Below, piece by piece: positions 48,101 through 58,615 of a stretch of DNA of 64,000 nucleotides. The first letter of the stretch is position 1, and each line of letters opens with the position of its first letter. This DNA is from Asterias amurensis (Eukaryota; Echinodermata; Asteroidea; Forcipulatida; Asteriidae): contig NC_092653.1 in assembly GCF_032118995.1 (NCBI RefSeq), forward strand, positions 25,811,202 through 25,875,201, given 5' to 3'. The position numbers were made by a program, and so were the translations under genes. The notes below the pieces were generated by a model. That model worked only from the letters and a program-made list of their open reading frames with translations, was not told where the DNA came from and did not search any database.

Positions 48101-51100
48101 GACAGGTCACATAGAATAATATAATAAATAATAATAATAATAATGATAATAATAATAATAATACACCTGAACTGTCCATTTAGACTGAGACTTCAAGAAA
48201 TGATTTAAAAATGTACACCTACCTAGAATGGAGAAGATGACCATGAAATAGAAGAGCAGTAGCATGACGTCTAAAATTGGAAGCAGTGACTGAAAGATCT
48301 GACGTAGTACTCTACAATAGAGACATAACAATATATTAAGATTCACTCTGCAATATTGCCACCAAACTTTTAGAAAATTTATCGGCTCTATTAGCGACGT
48401 CACGTCGCATCATTTGTATATCTGCCACATTTTCTTTGTTAAGAGTAACAACTTAGATAAGTTCAATATTAAATGGGAGCATTTTGTATTGCTATACTAA
48501 CTAAATGCCATGCACTTCATTAGATCTCCTGTTTTTGCCATTTGCCATTTCTCTTAACGTATCGTTCTAAAAGTACAGGTAGTATGAGAACATTTAAAGG
48601 TATTTCCTTAGTCTGGATTTCATTTGAGGATTTGTATTTCTGGAGGGGAGGGGTGACACAGTGTACATGCACACACTCTTAATCCCCTGTGATACACCGA
48701 TACTGGCTGAGACACTAAGATCTTACCTTCTGACACCTCCACAATAATGACAATCAATCAAGAAGAATGGTCGGAAGGATCTTGTGATTCTAAAATGACT
48801 CTTCTGGCGGACTAGAACTGTGATGGCTTCACAATACATCACAAGCAGAACGATAGTCTAGAGGAATAGGCAAAATACCATTTAAACTCATTTCATTTGA
48901 CAAGGAGTATTGGCACACGAATTTAACAAAGGTTTTAATGTTCACTTACTGCCTACAGAGACTTTATAGGCCACAGTTATAAAAATGTGAAAAACCCTGA
49001 CAAGCCGCTATTATAATTAAACTCAGTATTATTTTGGCAATTAAAACATGAGTGAATAAATGTGTTGATTACCTTGAATAAAGTTCTCTTATGAGTGATG
49101 AATTTCTTGATTCCTAACCATCTGACCTTCAGTCCAAGACCAATAGCAGTGATGGTCAGTAAGAACAGCTCTAACGAACCATGGATCTGAAAACATAATA
49201 CAGAACAAATCCTTGTGTCAGTTCAACAATGTCATATCTCCTAAAAGATTCAATAGTGCCAACAGTTCCTAAATATTGTTATTATGTGAATTTGAAAGAC
49301 TGAAATGATGTAACTTGATTAATAACCTGGGTGAATATACTGAGATGTGACATTGTTGCTCTGGCATGAAAAAAAAAATTAATAAAAAAATTAATAAAAA
49401 ATTAAAAATTAAAACAAGATTTGAAGCTTTGCATTGTAGTGATCACAGGAATTGAAATGTGGGTTTGACTTTTTTCCTCACATAAGCCAAACTTGTAATT
49501 TCTTGTTATAGTGTAGTTTGGGAGTGTAGTTTTAGGTCCTGTTGATTGTCTTTAATTTAACAAACTCAATCCTCTCATTGTGGGTATATGATATGTTGAC
49601 CCCCAATTAGTTTGGCTGAAAACTGTTTGTTTAAGAATGTCATTATACATTTTAAACTTGATAATTCTTACTATTTCTGGGAGTTGGAACACAGGCACAG
49701 CAGGATTCTCACACAAAGCAAGTCCCAGTAGAAGGAAAGCAGCTGTAAAGTCCATCAAATAGAACCACACATTATGAACCAAGATGTAGGCTGGTAATGC
49801 ATCTTGGTTCTTGGGATGGGTCGTAAAATGCTCATTATTCTCTCCTTCCTAGAAAATCAAAGATCAGTGGAAAAAAGAGTCAATAATTTTAAAGGAAAAA
49901 GTTTTCTCTATCACTGTCATACATTAAAAACAAAGAACAATCACCACTACACAAGTTGTACCAATTAACCCTTACAATGAGCCACATATAGTGGTGCACT
50001 CGGGGAAGCAGAAATGCGTATCACATCATCATACAAAATCAGCCCCATGGTACAAAAAGACGTGATGTTTCATCATATTATTACAAGTTGACAAAAAGTG
50101 TGACCAATGCATACTTCAAAGGAAGGTTCCATTGCACTTGATCTCTCTCAACCTTGACAACAATACAGGCCTAACATGTAGTTTGACCAGTCGGCTGCCT
50201 GTGTATCCAGGTTTTCTGTTAAATGGAAAACTTAGCGGCTTGGGACATTTTGGGTGCTTTATTAGATGATGATAGATATATTAAAGATGTTTATTCACAA
50301 TAGTCACTACAGCATAAAAACTAGTGGTGTTGAGGGACATTCTTGGTCAACATTCTTCTGGGGCCCTGGGCTAGCCCAGGTTGGACTCCTCCGTTGCAGT
50401 GCAGTGGCACTGACTGACATCCTACCAAGGCTAGGCCCTGGGCCAATGTTTAGGGACATTTTAAGACTATAATGCCCAGGGGTATTTTGGGCTACCACAG
50501 TACATCTTTCATGTCTGACCTTGAGATAAATGGCAGCTTCTTGATAGTTGAGTTGCCAATGTGTCGCTGCACTCTCCTCATTTGTATCATCTGTATTAAC
50601 TGAGATGTCATCTTCTGGTCATAGCAATAATCATAACAAACAATAGTAAGTATATTATTTACGCTAGTTTGCCCAATACACACTGAATTGAAACAGGTTT
50701 TCTTAGGAAGTTAGTGGATGTTTAGTTTGAAAAAATTCCTAAAAAGTAAAAACTCACTGTTTCCATATCACGCCACCACCTTTTCATACAATTCAATATG
50801 AAAATGTCGTTGTAGGACTACTTTAACTTTACCTCAATGAGATATCCCTTTTTGTAAACATGAGTGCAAAAGTTAATTCCTGGTTTGTCACTTGTCAGTT
50901 TTCATTCAATAAATATGAAATAACTTAGTATCTAATTTACTTCGCTCTTGGTTGGTGGCGTGATACGGAAAGTTATCCAAAAACTACCTGACTGACAGCA
51001 GGAGGACTGCAGACAGATGAGCGAGTGAGGTATGAGTGACACTGACTGTTTCCGTATCAGTCTATCACGCCTTCACTTTTTAGTTTTTCGTTGATATTAG

Positions 51101-52132
51101 CCTTGCTCAAGGCAGTCGCATTATTCGCTCTGAAAAGACGCCGCTGTAAACCCACCCGATCGTACGAATACTGTTCACACAAGCCATCGCACTGGTACAC
51201 CGGAGGCTGTCAGGCCAACAGCCTTGTTGGGTCTGTATCTTCCGGGTTTAATGTGTTGTATTGAAAAAATTATACTAGTGGACGAAATTGGGGGGGCTCT
51301 CAGATATGCTAGTATGCAGCTCATGAATATGTATATCATTCGTCAGACCTATCAGACAACACAGGATGTGAGGCAAATGAATTATTCATTTTGACGTCCA
51401 ATCACGCACTTCCCTTATCACGACCTTTGGACCCTATCATGCGTCCATAGTGGTGGTGTGTAATGTAAACATGTCTCGTCTTTCGCGTGCATTATGGTAA
51501 TGAGCTGACCGTGGGAACTGTTCGCTTATTATAGTAATGAGGTCAGTGGCTTCAACACAAACCCTACAAGGCTGTCGGCCTGACGCATGCGGATAGTGTA
51601 CGGGGGCATCATCTCGTGCGATGAATTCGCACAGTGAATACGGGTGGGTTTTTAAACAGCGACGGCCTGTTTTCGGAGTGAATAATTCGACTGCCTTGAG
51701 CAAGGCTACGTTGATATGAAATAATTTTATACTTTTTACAGTCTCTAATTTACCTCAAAATGAGTTATCCCTTTTTCTTTGTAAAAATGAGTGAAAAAGT
51801 GGGGGTGGCAGGATACGGAAAGATATCCAAATCCTGGTATGTCACTGACACTTGTCAGTGTTTATGTCAAAACGAACCCGTCAAAACAACAACAACCCCA
51901 CGACGACTACACACAAACAAATGACACGACACATTTCCCGTCGAGGAGTAACTCCTTTTCCCTTACATTTTACACCGTAGGCTTGGACTGAAAAGACTAG
52001 TTATTTTTCGCAATACATACCATTAATTCCCTCCGATATTCCATTCTCACTTTGATTCAACAGCGGACTTCGAAGTTCAGTCATATTCGAGGAGGAACCA
52101 TTATTTCTGCTAAAGTTTATCGTGTCCGCCAT
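36166..52132 (-). CDS. TPCN1: Two-pore channel 1, complete, 24 coding exons
   Basis: Endolysosomal cation channel gated by PI(3,5)P2 and NAADP signalling in the family. I joined 24 coding exons (right to left, 52,021-52,132 to 36,166-36,567) with all phases agreeing: 893 residues, against 816 in human from memory. Domain I: S1 ~88-113, a basic RR-V-L-RQ cluster at 209-214 matching the lipid site, and filter I TTANFPDVM at 266-274. Domain II: S4 with R535, R538 and R541 ([13 protein letters not shown]), sequons NTS and NSS in the luminal loop, and filter II VVNNW at 631-635. The last exon is a long acidic tail. A dileucine (E19-LRSPLL) could direct lysosomal sorting, although the acid is one residue further than the usual spacing. 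All introns are GT-AG except one GC-AG. The start is the ATG before MADTINFS. Identification is very secure; the cytosolic N-terminus may vary because exon 1 is multiplied upstream. Confidence 0.96.
37949..38223. mobile_element. TTAA-flanked MITE, shortened, in TPCN1 intron
   Basis: TTAA borders, AAGCAGTGGACACTATTGG and CCAATAGTGTCCACTGTCT ends. The middle palindrome is deleted, leaving ~275 bp. It lies between coding exons 21 and 22. Confidence 0.75.
39035..39205 (+). repeat. tRNA-derived SINE fragment in TPCN1 intron
   Basis: CAATCTCGGTGGCAGTGC followed by GGGTTTAGAATCCCACTCGA supplies a degenerate B box, then GTCATGTGCCTGTGACTTG and a GGAATATTCTGTATCCCC tail. The A-box half is weak. Confidence 0.45.
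42040..42440 (+). repeat. G/T-rich strand-asymmetric tract in TPCN1 intron
   Basis: About 400 bp of degenerate GGTTGGxGxTGGGTxxGGGT-like text, with very little C on the plus strand. It has no fixed period that I can fit. It lies between exons 13 and 14. Confidence 0.5.
42594..42915 (+). mobile_element. LINE 3' end (CR1/L2-like) in TPCN1 intron
   Basis: The frame ends [20 protein letters not shown], then [20 protein letters not shown], followed by a stop. This is the standard C-terminus of CR1/L2-type ORF2 (GDRSFSVAxPRLWNSLPxxIR). A ~90-bp 3' UTR and a terminal (ATT)n tail follow. It is 5'-truncated and antisense to TPCN1. Confidence 0.85.
44038..44420 (+). repeat. ~195-bp GC-rich tandem duplication in TPCN1 intron
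   Basis: GTGGGAGAGTGCT, CACGAGCC, and TCCGTTATTAAAGCAC occur in both halves (first ~44,088-44,280, second ~44,280-44,420). A poly-G run follows at 44,402. No coding signal is seen. Confidence 0.6.
44550..44708. mobile_element. Palindromic MITE in TPCN1 intron
   Basis: TATACGCCTCTCTTAATAC and TATTAAGAGAGGCATATGA are the ends. The arms continue inward (AAAATGAGGCTATGGGCGCA versus TGCGCCCATCGCCTCGTTTT) for ~60 bp each. Almost the entire 159 bp folds as a hairpin. Confidence 0.8.
44741..44806 (+). repeat. 33-bp tandem duplication next to TPCN1 exon 10
   Basis: AAGCTCTTTCTCTGCTTAGC followed by AATATTAATAGT is repeated exactly twice, ending ~12 bp from the exon 10 donor (exon 10 = 44,819-44,971). 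Confidence 0.85.
45497..45883. mobile_element. TTAA-type MITE in TPCN1 intron
   Basis: The left end TTTGAAGACCCTGGACACTA and the right end ACCAATAGTGTCCAGTGCC-TTTAA are present. The left TTAA has mutated to TTTG. The body is full length. Confidence 0.75.
46163..46225 (-). repeat. tRNA-like SINE head fragment in TPCN1 intron
   Basis: The minus strand shows GGTTCGAGTCCCACTCTAG and AGAGCACTGGTACATTAG, the same family as the tRNA-like pieces in the lectin intron. The A box is degraded. Confidence 0.45.
47772..47892 (-). pseudogene. Partial copy of TPCN1 exon 6 inside the next intron
   Basis: This 121-bp piece is nearly identical to 48,272-48,393. It includes the first 40 nt of exon 6 and the upstream acceptor region (TCTATTGTAG). 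It is flanked by a ~30-bp direct repeat (AAATAAATTACAATTGGTAT at ~47,740 and ~47,912). It lacks the rest of the exon and a donor, so it is a dead fragment with a potentially usable acceptor. Confidence 0.8.
51098..51708. mobile_element. DNA transposon insertion between TPCN1 exons 1 and 2
   Basis: The element begins TAGCCTTGCTCAAGGCAGTC and ends with the reverse complement. The inverted repeats extend ~60 bp (to AACCCACCCG / CGGGTGGGTT) with scattered mismatches. It is flanked by the direct repeat CGTTGATAT (51,089-51,097 and 51,709-51,717). The duplicate locus at ~60,800 has one uninterrupted CATTGATAT, an empty site. The 8-9-bp duplication fits hAT, Merlin or a Mutator relative. No transposase is present. 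Confidence 0.88.
52021..52132 (-). other. TPCN1: TPCN1 exon 1, copy A1 (the one used in the gene model)
   Basis: 112 nt, ATG to GGAATTAATG|GTATGT, encoding residues 1-37 and the first base of codon 38. It begins 22 bp from a hairpin MITE on its 5' side. Three other 112-nt versions and two partial copies lie further upstream; see those entries. Confidence 0.9.
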
Positions 52133-52154
52133 GTTTACATTTGGTTTTACAACT

Positions 52155-52287
52155 TAGGCCGTGTCCGAAACGGCGACTTCGGCTTGAGTTACGGCTAGAT
52201 CACCGCGTCTGCATGTGATGAAGAATAGGCAGCAAGTGTGGATTAGTCGTATCTCCAGCCGAACTCACCGTTTCGGACACGGCCTTA
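52155..52287. mobile_element. GGCCGTGTCC hairpin MITE, copy 1
   Basis: TA-bordered ends GGCCGTGTCCGAAACGG and CCGTTTCGGACACGGCC. The arms extend ~45 bp (GACTTCGGCTTGAG, CTACGGCTAGAT and their reverse complements) around a ~45-bp loop. It lies 22 bp 5' of the TPCN1 start codon, so it is either in the 5' UTR or at the transcription start. Confidence 0.88.
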
Positions 52288-52299
52288 GTCGATTGTCAA

Positions 52300-52450
52300 C
52301 TTATGATAGGGCGCCCTCAAATATGAGGGCGCCCTATCGTTTCGCCGTTAATTTTTTTACAACTTAGCCGACTTTGAGGGCGCCCTATCATACCGCCGTT
52401 AATTTTTTTTTACAACCCTAATACTAATAGCCGACTATCGCATGCAAAAC
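52300..52450. repeat. GGGCGCCCTC palindrome cluster
   Basis: TGATAGGGCGCCCTCA faces TGAGGGCGCCCTATC, followed by further GAGGGCGCCCTATCATACC-GCCGTTAATT units. The same units recur at ~52,740-52,890, ~61,500-61,585, ~61,945-62,105, ~63,360-63,465 and ~63,820-63,910, always next to a GGCCGTGTCC MITE. Confidence 0.8.
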
Positions 52451-52454
52451 ATAC

Positions 52455-52566
52455 CATTAATTCCCTCCGATATTTCATTCTCACTTTGAGTCAACAGCGG
52501 CCTTCGAAGTTCCGTCATTTTCGATGAGGAACCATTATTTCTGCTAAAGTTTACCGTGTCCGCGAT
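52455..52566 (-). pseudogene. TPCN1 exon 1, copy A2 (no ATG)
   Basis: Same 112-nt length and an intact GTATGT donor, but the start codon position reads ATC and several residues differ (for example LRRPLLTQSE in place of [10 protein letters not shown]). It could still serve as a non-coding or alternative first exon. It is next to MITE copy 2. Confidence 0.8.
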
Positions 52567-52587
52567 ATTTAAATTTGGTTTTACAAC

Positions 52588-52721
52588 TAAGGCCGTGTCC
52601 GAAACGGCCACTTTAGCTTGAGCTACGGCTAGATCACAGCGTCTGCGTGTGATGAAGAACAGGCCGCAAGCGCAGTTTAGTCGTATCTCAAGCCAAAATC
52701 CTCGTTTCGGACACGGCCTTA
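52588..52721. mobile_element. GGCCGTGTCC hairpin MITE, copy 2
   Basis: TAAGGCCGTGTCCGAAACGG to TTTCGGACACGGCCTTA, with the same arms and loop as copy 1 and a few substitutions. It sits 21 bp 5' of exon-1 copy A2. Confidence 0.88.
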
Positions 52722-53046
52722 ATCGATTGTCAACGTATGATAAGGCGCCCTCAAATATGAGGGCGCCCTATCATTTCAGGGTAATTTCTTTTTACAACTT
52801 AGCCGACTGTGAGGGCGCCCTATCATACCACCGTTAATTATTTTTCATCTTCGCCGATTTACAACTCATGAGGGCGCCCTATCATACACCGTTAATTGAC
52901 TTTGTGAGCAGACGACCTAGAGCAGACGACATCGTGGAGCTTTCTCTTGCACAGTTTACACTTTTTGCAATTGTGTCAAATAACGGTCAAAGTAGGGAAG
53001 TATGTGAAAGTTTTACTGCTGTTCCTTCCTCTTGAAAACTAGAAAC

Positions 53047-54631
53047 ATGGGGGTGAGTTGTGCAACAGTATTTTTACTTCCTATTGATTGCATTAGTTTT
53101 CATGAATTTCGTTATTATTTATGGACAAAAACAATGGACAATGAGTTTTGCAATGGACAATGAGTTGTGCAATGGCGTGTCACTAGTTCGTTGAGTTGAA
53201 TTGATTACATTTGTGTAATTATGGCGTTTCATTATTTTTTCCGGTATGTTATAAATAGCTGCAGACTACTTCTGTGCTCTGTGGTCGTCCGAAACACGTC
53301 AAATACGTAGGTTCAAAGCACGTTAAGTTACTAATAGGTTAGAAATAAGTTTGGGTACACTAGACATTTTTTGACGTATGTCGACTTATGATTAACTTAC
53401 AAGTACCGATGTGAGCGTGTGTAAACGATCGTATAACTTACCTACAACTTATAAATGTGGAACTATGAGCCACACGCTGGTATGCGTCAAGAATTTTTGT
53501 GCATATGCACACAATTTCTCGATGACTAGCTCTACAACAACGTAACTCAGCGTGGTTGTAACTTTTTAAAAACATACCCGTAATTTATTTGCACATGCCT
53601 CAAGGAGGGACTTAAAATTATTGGCGTCAGGGGCTGATTTAGCTTGTGGCGGGAGTCAACAAGTAAAAACAAAAGGTACTGAGTGATAGAATAACTCAAA
53701 TGACTCACTCAGAGAACTAGGTAAAATGTTTGACTTCTCATCTAAATTCTTAGCTGGAGTGGGCTGGGAGTGGTCATGAAATTCATGATGAATCATGCAT
53801 GATACCGATCAGGAGGAGGGTAACGTTATCACGACTAATCTAATTACTGACAATGAGACATGGATGGAGGACTTGTTGGGCTTAGTTGGTTTATGGAAGA
53901 GGCAATTCAATATGGACTCGGATCGGAAGTAAATGATCATTCAGTTCAATTCACAATTCCAATTAATTGTTTATTTACAAATCACTTATTTTCAAATTGC
54001 TGCATCTGTGAACTGCAAGTAAATGTGTAATGTTTTTAACACAAAGACAAACGTAGAAATACAATATAATAAAGCAATGCACGAACAGAACCACTGAAAT
54101 TGCACATAACAATATTAGGACAGTCAACTAGCTAGGGAGCATGTACTGATCATGTAGTTTGATTTGGAAGAAAATTTAAACAAGTTCACATTAATTTATA
54201 GGATATGGAAAACAAAAGTAATTTTTTGTTTCAAAGGGATATGCCTACTGTATTTAATCAGGGATCTGACCAATACCATGAATATAGACAAGGTGTTATT
54301 ATCTGGTTCTTCCACATAACTTTTCATCTCTTTGGAGTTGGGGTTACATGATTGATGAATTTAACTAGTTACTCAAAGAAAGTTGATGTGTCATTAGTAG
54401 GCCATTTGGCTAATGCATCCTAATCTTTTTTCCTTACTGTTTCAGAAGAGTGAATCGAAGCAATTATGTTACTTCTGCTTGTTTGTTTTGTACAGGAATC
54501 TTCAATGCCGCCGAACTGAATGGATGAGACTCCTGTGTTTTAGAGGCCATTGTGAATGGGACCACACGACTGCATTGATGTATTATTTGTGGGACTTCTG
54601 CAAGTGCCAGGAAGTATCACGAAGGTTTTAA
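53047..54631 (+). CDS. Putative small cysteine-rich protein, two exons
   Basis: ATGGGG at 53,047-53,052 is followed by a consensus donor (GTGAGT). The acceptor TTACTGTTTCAG at 54,445 opens 54,446-54,631, in phase 0, giving a 63-residue reading frame. It starts MGKSESKQLCYFCLFVLYRN and continues with several Cys and Trp (RRTEWMRLLCFRGHCEW). There is no signal peptide and no known domain. The first exon is conserved in the duplicate at 62,267 as ATGGCG|GTGAGT. A five-codon-scale first exon and a short product make a non-coding RNA an equally good explanation. The divergent start opposite TPCN1 is the main reason to list it. Confidence 0.3.
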
Positions 54632-57510
54632 ATATATTTCTTCTTCTGATTATGAACTTCAAAGCTCATTATCACCTGCCACTACAACTACATAGAAGTC
54701 CGTGGCATTTGGACTATTTTGTGACAGTTTTTACTTAGCCCCATGTTTTTTGTAATGTACATGTTTGCATTAGGAAATTATTGATGTTACCTCCAATATA
54801 AGTTATCACACAAGCAGAAGTGGAATACGGAAAAATATTCCCTTATGCGTCCCATATCCAACAAGGCCGAAGGCCGAGTCACAAAAGCATTAAATGTTCT
54901 CGTAATCCACAAGCGCACGTGTGATAATTTATGGGCTGTGCAATTTAGGTTTATATCACACTCTTGTTGCTATGGATCGACCAATCAGAATCAAGAATTT
55001 AAGCCTACTTGAAGATAATGACCAATACATGTCTGGTATAACCAGTTAAAATACAGTACATTTTTGCTTTACCGTTATATGTTACACCAATCAACACTTT
55101 AAAAAAAATTTGCAAATCAGATTTGCATAATGTCTGGTATAATGACTTGCTTGGTCACAAGGGATTGTAAATGCTATTTTTGTATTTTTTATTTGTAAAT
55201 GCTAAGCTTTTGTATAGAAGCCACTACATCACCAAAGCCTTCTACATTGAAAGTCATATAAAAGTTGGTGATCCTGTTTCTTGAAAGAGCTTGTCCCAAA
55301 TTATCTGACATATACAGCACTGACTTCAGACTAATGAATTCAAATTTCAGTAAGTCATTGTACCAGACATTAGGTCCAGGCACTTTTTTATACTTCCAGA
55401 CCTGATACTTCTGATAATAATGAAATGTACCTTATTTGGGATCAGAATATTTCAAAGGACAGGGATAACAACACGATCAGTATCCATCATAGTGACATGG
55501 TGTTAGTGTGCCTCACAGTCTTTAACTAAGCACTGGTGGAATTGAACCACCCACAACATTACTCTGGATTGTACAAGCAAAATTGCTGTATAAAACCAAA
55601 AGAACAGTGTGTCAACCTGAGATGCTTTTTGTTAATAGTTTGAAAACTTGAGTAACAACACCAACCATGCTTACATATCAACCAGATTTGGGGAAGATAT
55701 AAACAATATTTTAATGTGCAGGGGTCACTATATAAGGTCACTGAGGTTACAGGCAGTGCTGACCGCAGACATCCGGAGCACCTCCTGGCAATCTAGGCAC
55801 CGGGTTTGCGTTCCCACGTGATCTGGAGAGGGCAGTCAGTACTGATCTGGGTCTCAACAGCCAACGCAAATAGACCACTTTGGTTGGGATTGCTCCGGGC
55901 CGACTCCCCCATTTTCTGTCAAGATTAAAGAAAATGTAAGTCCCTGTGATTATAAAAAGAAGAAGAGAATCAAAGAGAATCAAAGACTCAAGGAAAACTG
56001 TTTTTGTGTCACAATTATTTATTTGTTTGTGTTGTCCTATTCCTGTCTATGTCCGTAGCATTTAATTCTTGTCAATCAACAAACAACACAAGTCCTTGAC
56101 CACGACGGCTCATTACAATATATAAACAAGTAGCAGGCATCAGCACTAGGAATAGGATGTTAAGAATCTAGTTAGCGAGTATCAAGAAGGGTTTTCATGT
56201 CTAAGGTTTCAAACCAATCTGTAGCTGCTTTGCCTTTGTATATTGGTAAAATGCATTCAGGTAATTTTTTAGAGGAAATTTGTTTGAAATTGTATTGCTA
56301 GAATCTGTAAACAAGTACATTCGGCACACAACAAATATTACATTTAGAAGTAGCTTAGTTTAATTAGTTTAATTCTTACCAGTAGTAGCTTGAAGGTGTG
56401 GAGTTCAAAGACAGCCAAATATAAAATAAAAAAACTGCAAAATGTGAATAATAACAAAAGAAAATACAAGCAAATCTTAATATTAAGAAAGAGCAAAAAA
56501 AGATCGTGAAAGTAGGACATAAGTCACCTTACTTAAGAGTCCCTGCCTGTAAGAATGTACCAAGTGGTGATTCATGGGTTCTCAGATCTTCTTCTAAAAA
56601 ATTAGAGTGATACATTATCATACCAAACGAATAAATCCAAAATATTAGTTTGCTGACGCTTTCGGTTTTGGAGTTAACCGTTATCAAAGTTTGGGCCAAA
56701 AAGCCCTTGTGAAATGAGTAGTACATTCCCTGTAAACACAAAAATGTGCGCCAAGGTCATCCCAAAAAAAGTAAAACATTTTTTGAAACATCCAGTTGGG
56801 CTTATAACAAAAGTGGGAAAAAAAATTTGGGGTCTCGTTGGCCCGTCATGTTACGCGCACCTGAACCTTTGACGAACAGTGCCCTCGTGCCATTTTCAAC
56901 GCCTCATAACTCAATGCGCCTATAAGATCCCATGAATTGAACAAGTTCACATGAAAGAGTTTGCATCCCTAAAACAAATTAAAGTGCAAAGTGCGTGGGA
57001 TCTCGTTGGCGCAGAGAGACAATAGAGGTCAAAGTTAAAATTTTACCAATATGTTGCGTTTTCGCATCTCCATAACCTCGCGCGCCATGCGCCAACATCA
57101 AACAACTTTTTTTTCTGGCAACCGGATGTTGGAACAGGTTTCATCTAATGACAAATGAAAAAAGAATCTTGGGATCTCTGCAATTTGCATGTCAAAAGAT
57201 TTTTTGAAAATTGTCTAAACATTGCCATTCCACACATTTTGGCCTACATCTGGCACAACATTCATACAAAACCCATGGACCCCAGTCACAGCGTGCAACA
57301 ATTATTTTGTTAAACCTTGGTATTATTATTATTCCTCTTCAAAAAGTTCTGTTGTCATCTTCAAACAATATTACGACGGAGTCTGCATAGTTTAATAAGC
57401 AAACGAACAGTTGGTCAAATAAGAAACAATTCTCCACTGTTCCCTTGAACCTGCAGCGGTTTCGTACTAAGCACTGGAAATCAACTACCGGTGGGAACGA
57501 TCAAGGTTCA
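53560..57510. other. Spacer between the two TPCN1 5' copies; no clear gene
   Basis: Apart from the possible exon at 54,446, I find no convincing coding sequence. A GC-richer patch at 55,750-55,950 is open on the minus strand (GSRPGAIPTKVVYLRWLL) and looks like a dispersed repeat. At 56,820-57,200 a GATCTCGTTGGC-type phrase recurs twice, suggesting an old repeat. Confidence 0.4.
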
Positions 57511-58068
57511 TCCCCTGTGATACACTGAAACAGGCTAAGAAACTTGCATAGAAGAGATGTCTTACCTTCTAACACCTCCACAATAATGACAATCAATCAA
57601 GAAGAATGGTCGGAAGGATCTGGTGATTCTAAAATGACTCTTCTGACGGACTAGAACTGTGATGGCTTCACAATACATCACAAGCAGAACGATAGTCTAG
57701 AGGAATAGGCAAAATACCATTTAAACTCATTTCATTTGACAAGGAGTATTGGCACACGAATTTAACAAAGGTTTTAATGTTCACTTAATACTGCCTACAG
57801 AGACTTTATAGGTCACAGTTATAAAAATGTGAAAACCCCCAACAAGCCGCTAGTATAATTAAACTCAGTATTATTTTGGCTCAAAAAACCCTGACTGAAT
57901 AAATGTGTTGATTACCTTGAATAAAGTTCTCTTATGAGTGATGAATTTCTTGATTCCTAACCATCTGACCTTTAGTCCAAGACCAATAGCAGTGATGGTC
58001 AGTAAGAACAGCTCTAACAAACCATGGATCTGAAAACATCATAGAACAAATCCTTGTGTCAGTTCAAC

Positions 58069-58615
58069 CATGGAGGAAGGAAGAGAAGGAGTTCGAACGA
58101 CCCGCAAAACTGCAGATTAACAAAAGAATACTCTGACAATGCCCCTGTCTGACCAGTGGAAAAAGATAGGAGACCTCCAGCTGGACGGCCGATTAAGGAG
58201 TAGGATTAAATCTCTTTGTACAGAACGTGTGGTACCGCCAGTCTGCGCTCTTGCCTGCGTGTAAAGTTGAATACATTTTTTGTGACTTTCCGGTCACTAG
58301 CGGTGGTTCAAAATTTGGGTATTAGCACACGAGGGTGGTTGGTATTCAATTGTGTTTTTCGATTTGGTGAGCACAAGTGTACACAATTTTTATCAGGTCT
58401 CAAAAAAGTTGTTTTTCTGTATTATATCCATACGACATACAACACCATAGTTGAGTGAAGAACCAAGTGCGCACGCGCAAACTCACATACGCCAGGTCGC
58501 TCATTGTCTGTGTAAGGTATGTGGGTGATTACGAGGTGTCGTTAAACGGTTGCGGTACCACGGGTTCGACTTTTGAAGTCCCATCGTTCCAGCTCCTTCT
58601 CTTCCTTCCTCCATG
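58069..58615. mobile_element. 547-bp DNA element specific to the TPCN1 duplicate
   Basis: It starts CATGGAGGAAGGAAGAGAAG and ends with the exact reverse complement. It is flanked by the 7-bp direct repeat GTTCAAC (58,062-58,068 and 58,616-58,622). The corresponding point at ~49,228 in the TPCN1 gene is uninterrupted. There is no transposase. The superfamily is uncertain because the flanking repeat is 7 bp. Confidence 0.85.

Larger units (their letters stand above)
52133..53046. promoter_or_regulatory. Candidate bidirectional promoter region
   Basis: This 0.9-kb interval lies between the TPCN1 start (minus) and a plus-strand ATG with a consensus donor. It holds a second exon-1 copy, two hairpin MITEs and GGGCGCCC palindromes, and is more GC-rich than its surroundings. 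The head-to-head arrangement is repeated in the copy at 61,331-62,266. I see no clear TATA box, and promoter activity is inferred from arrangement only. Confidence 0.4.

Noticed and set aside
56350-56420. Minus-strand exon-like block (FFILYLAVFELHTFKLLL with a GTAAG donor) near the TPCN1 duplicate
   Set aside because: It resembles a membrane segment, but the true TPCN1 S2 exon is already identified in both copies, and this block has no partner exons in phase.
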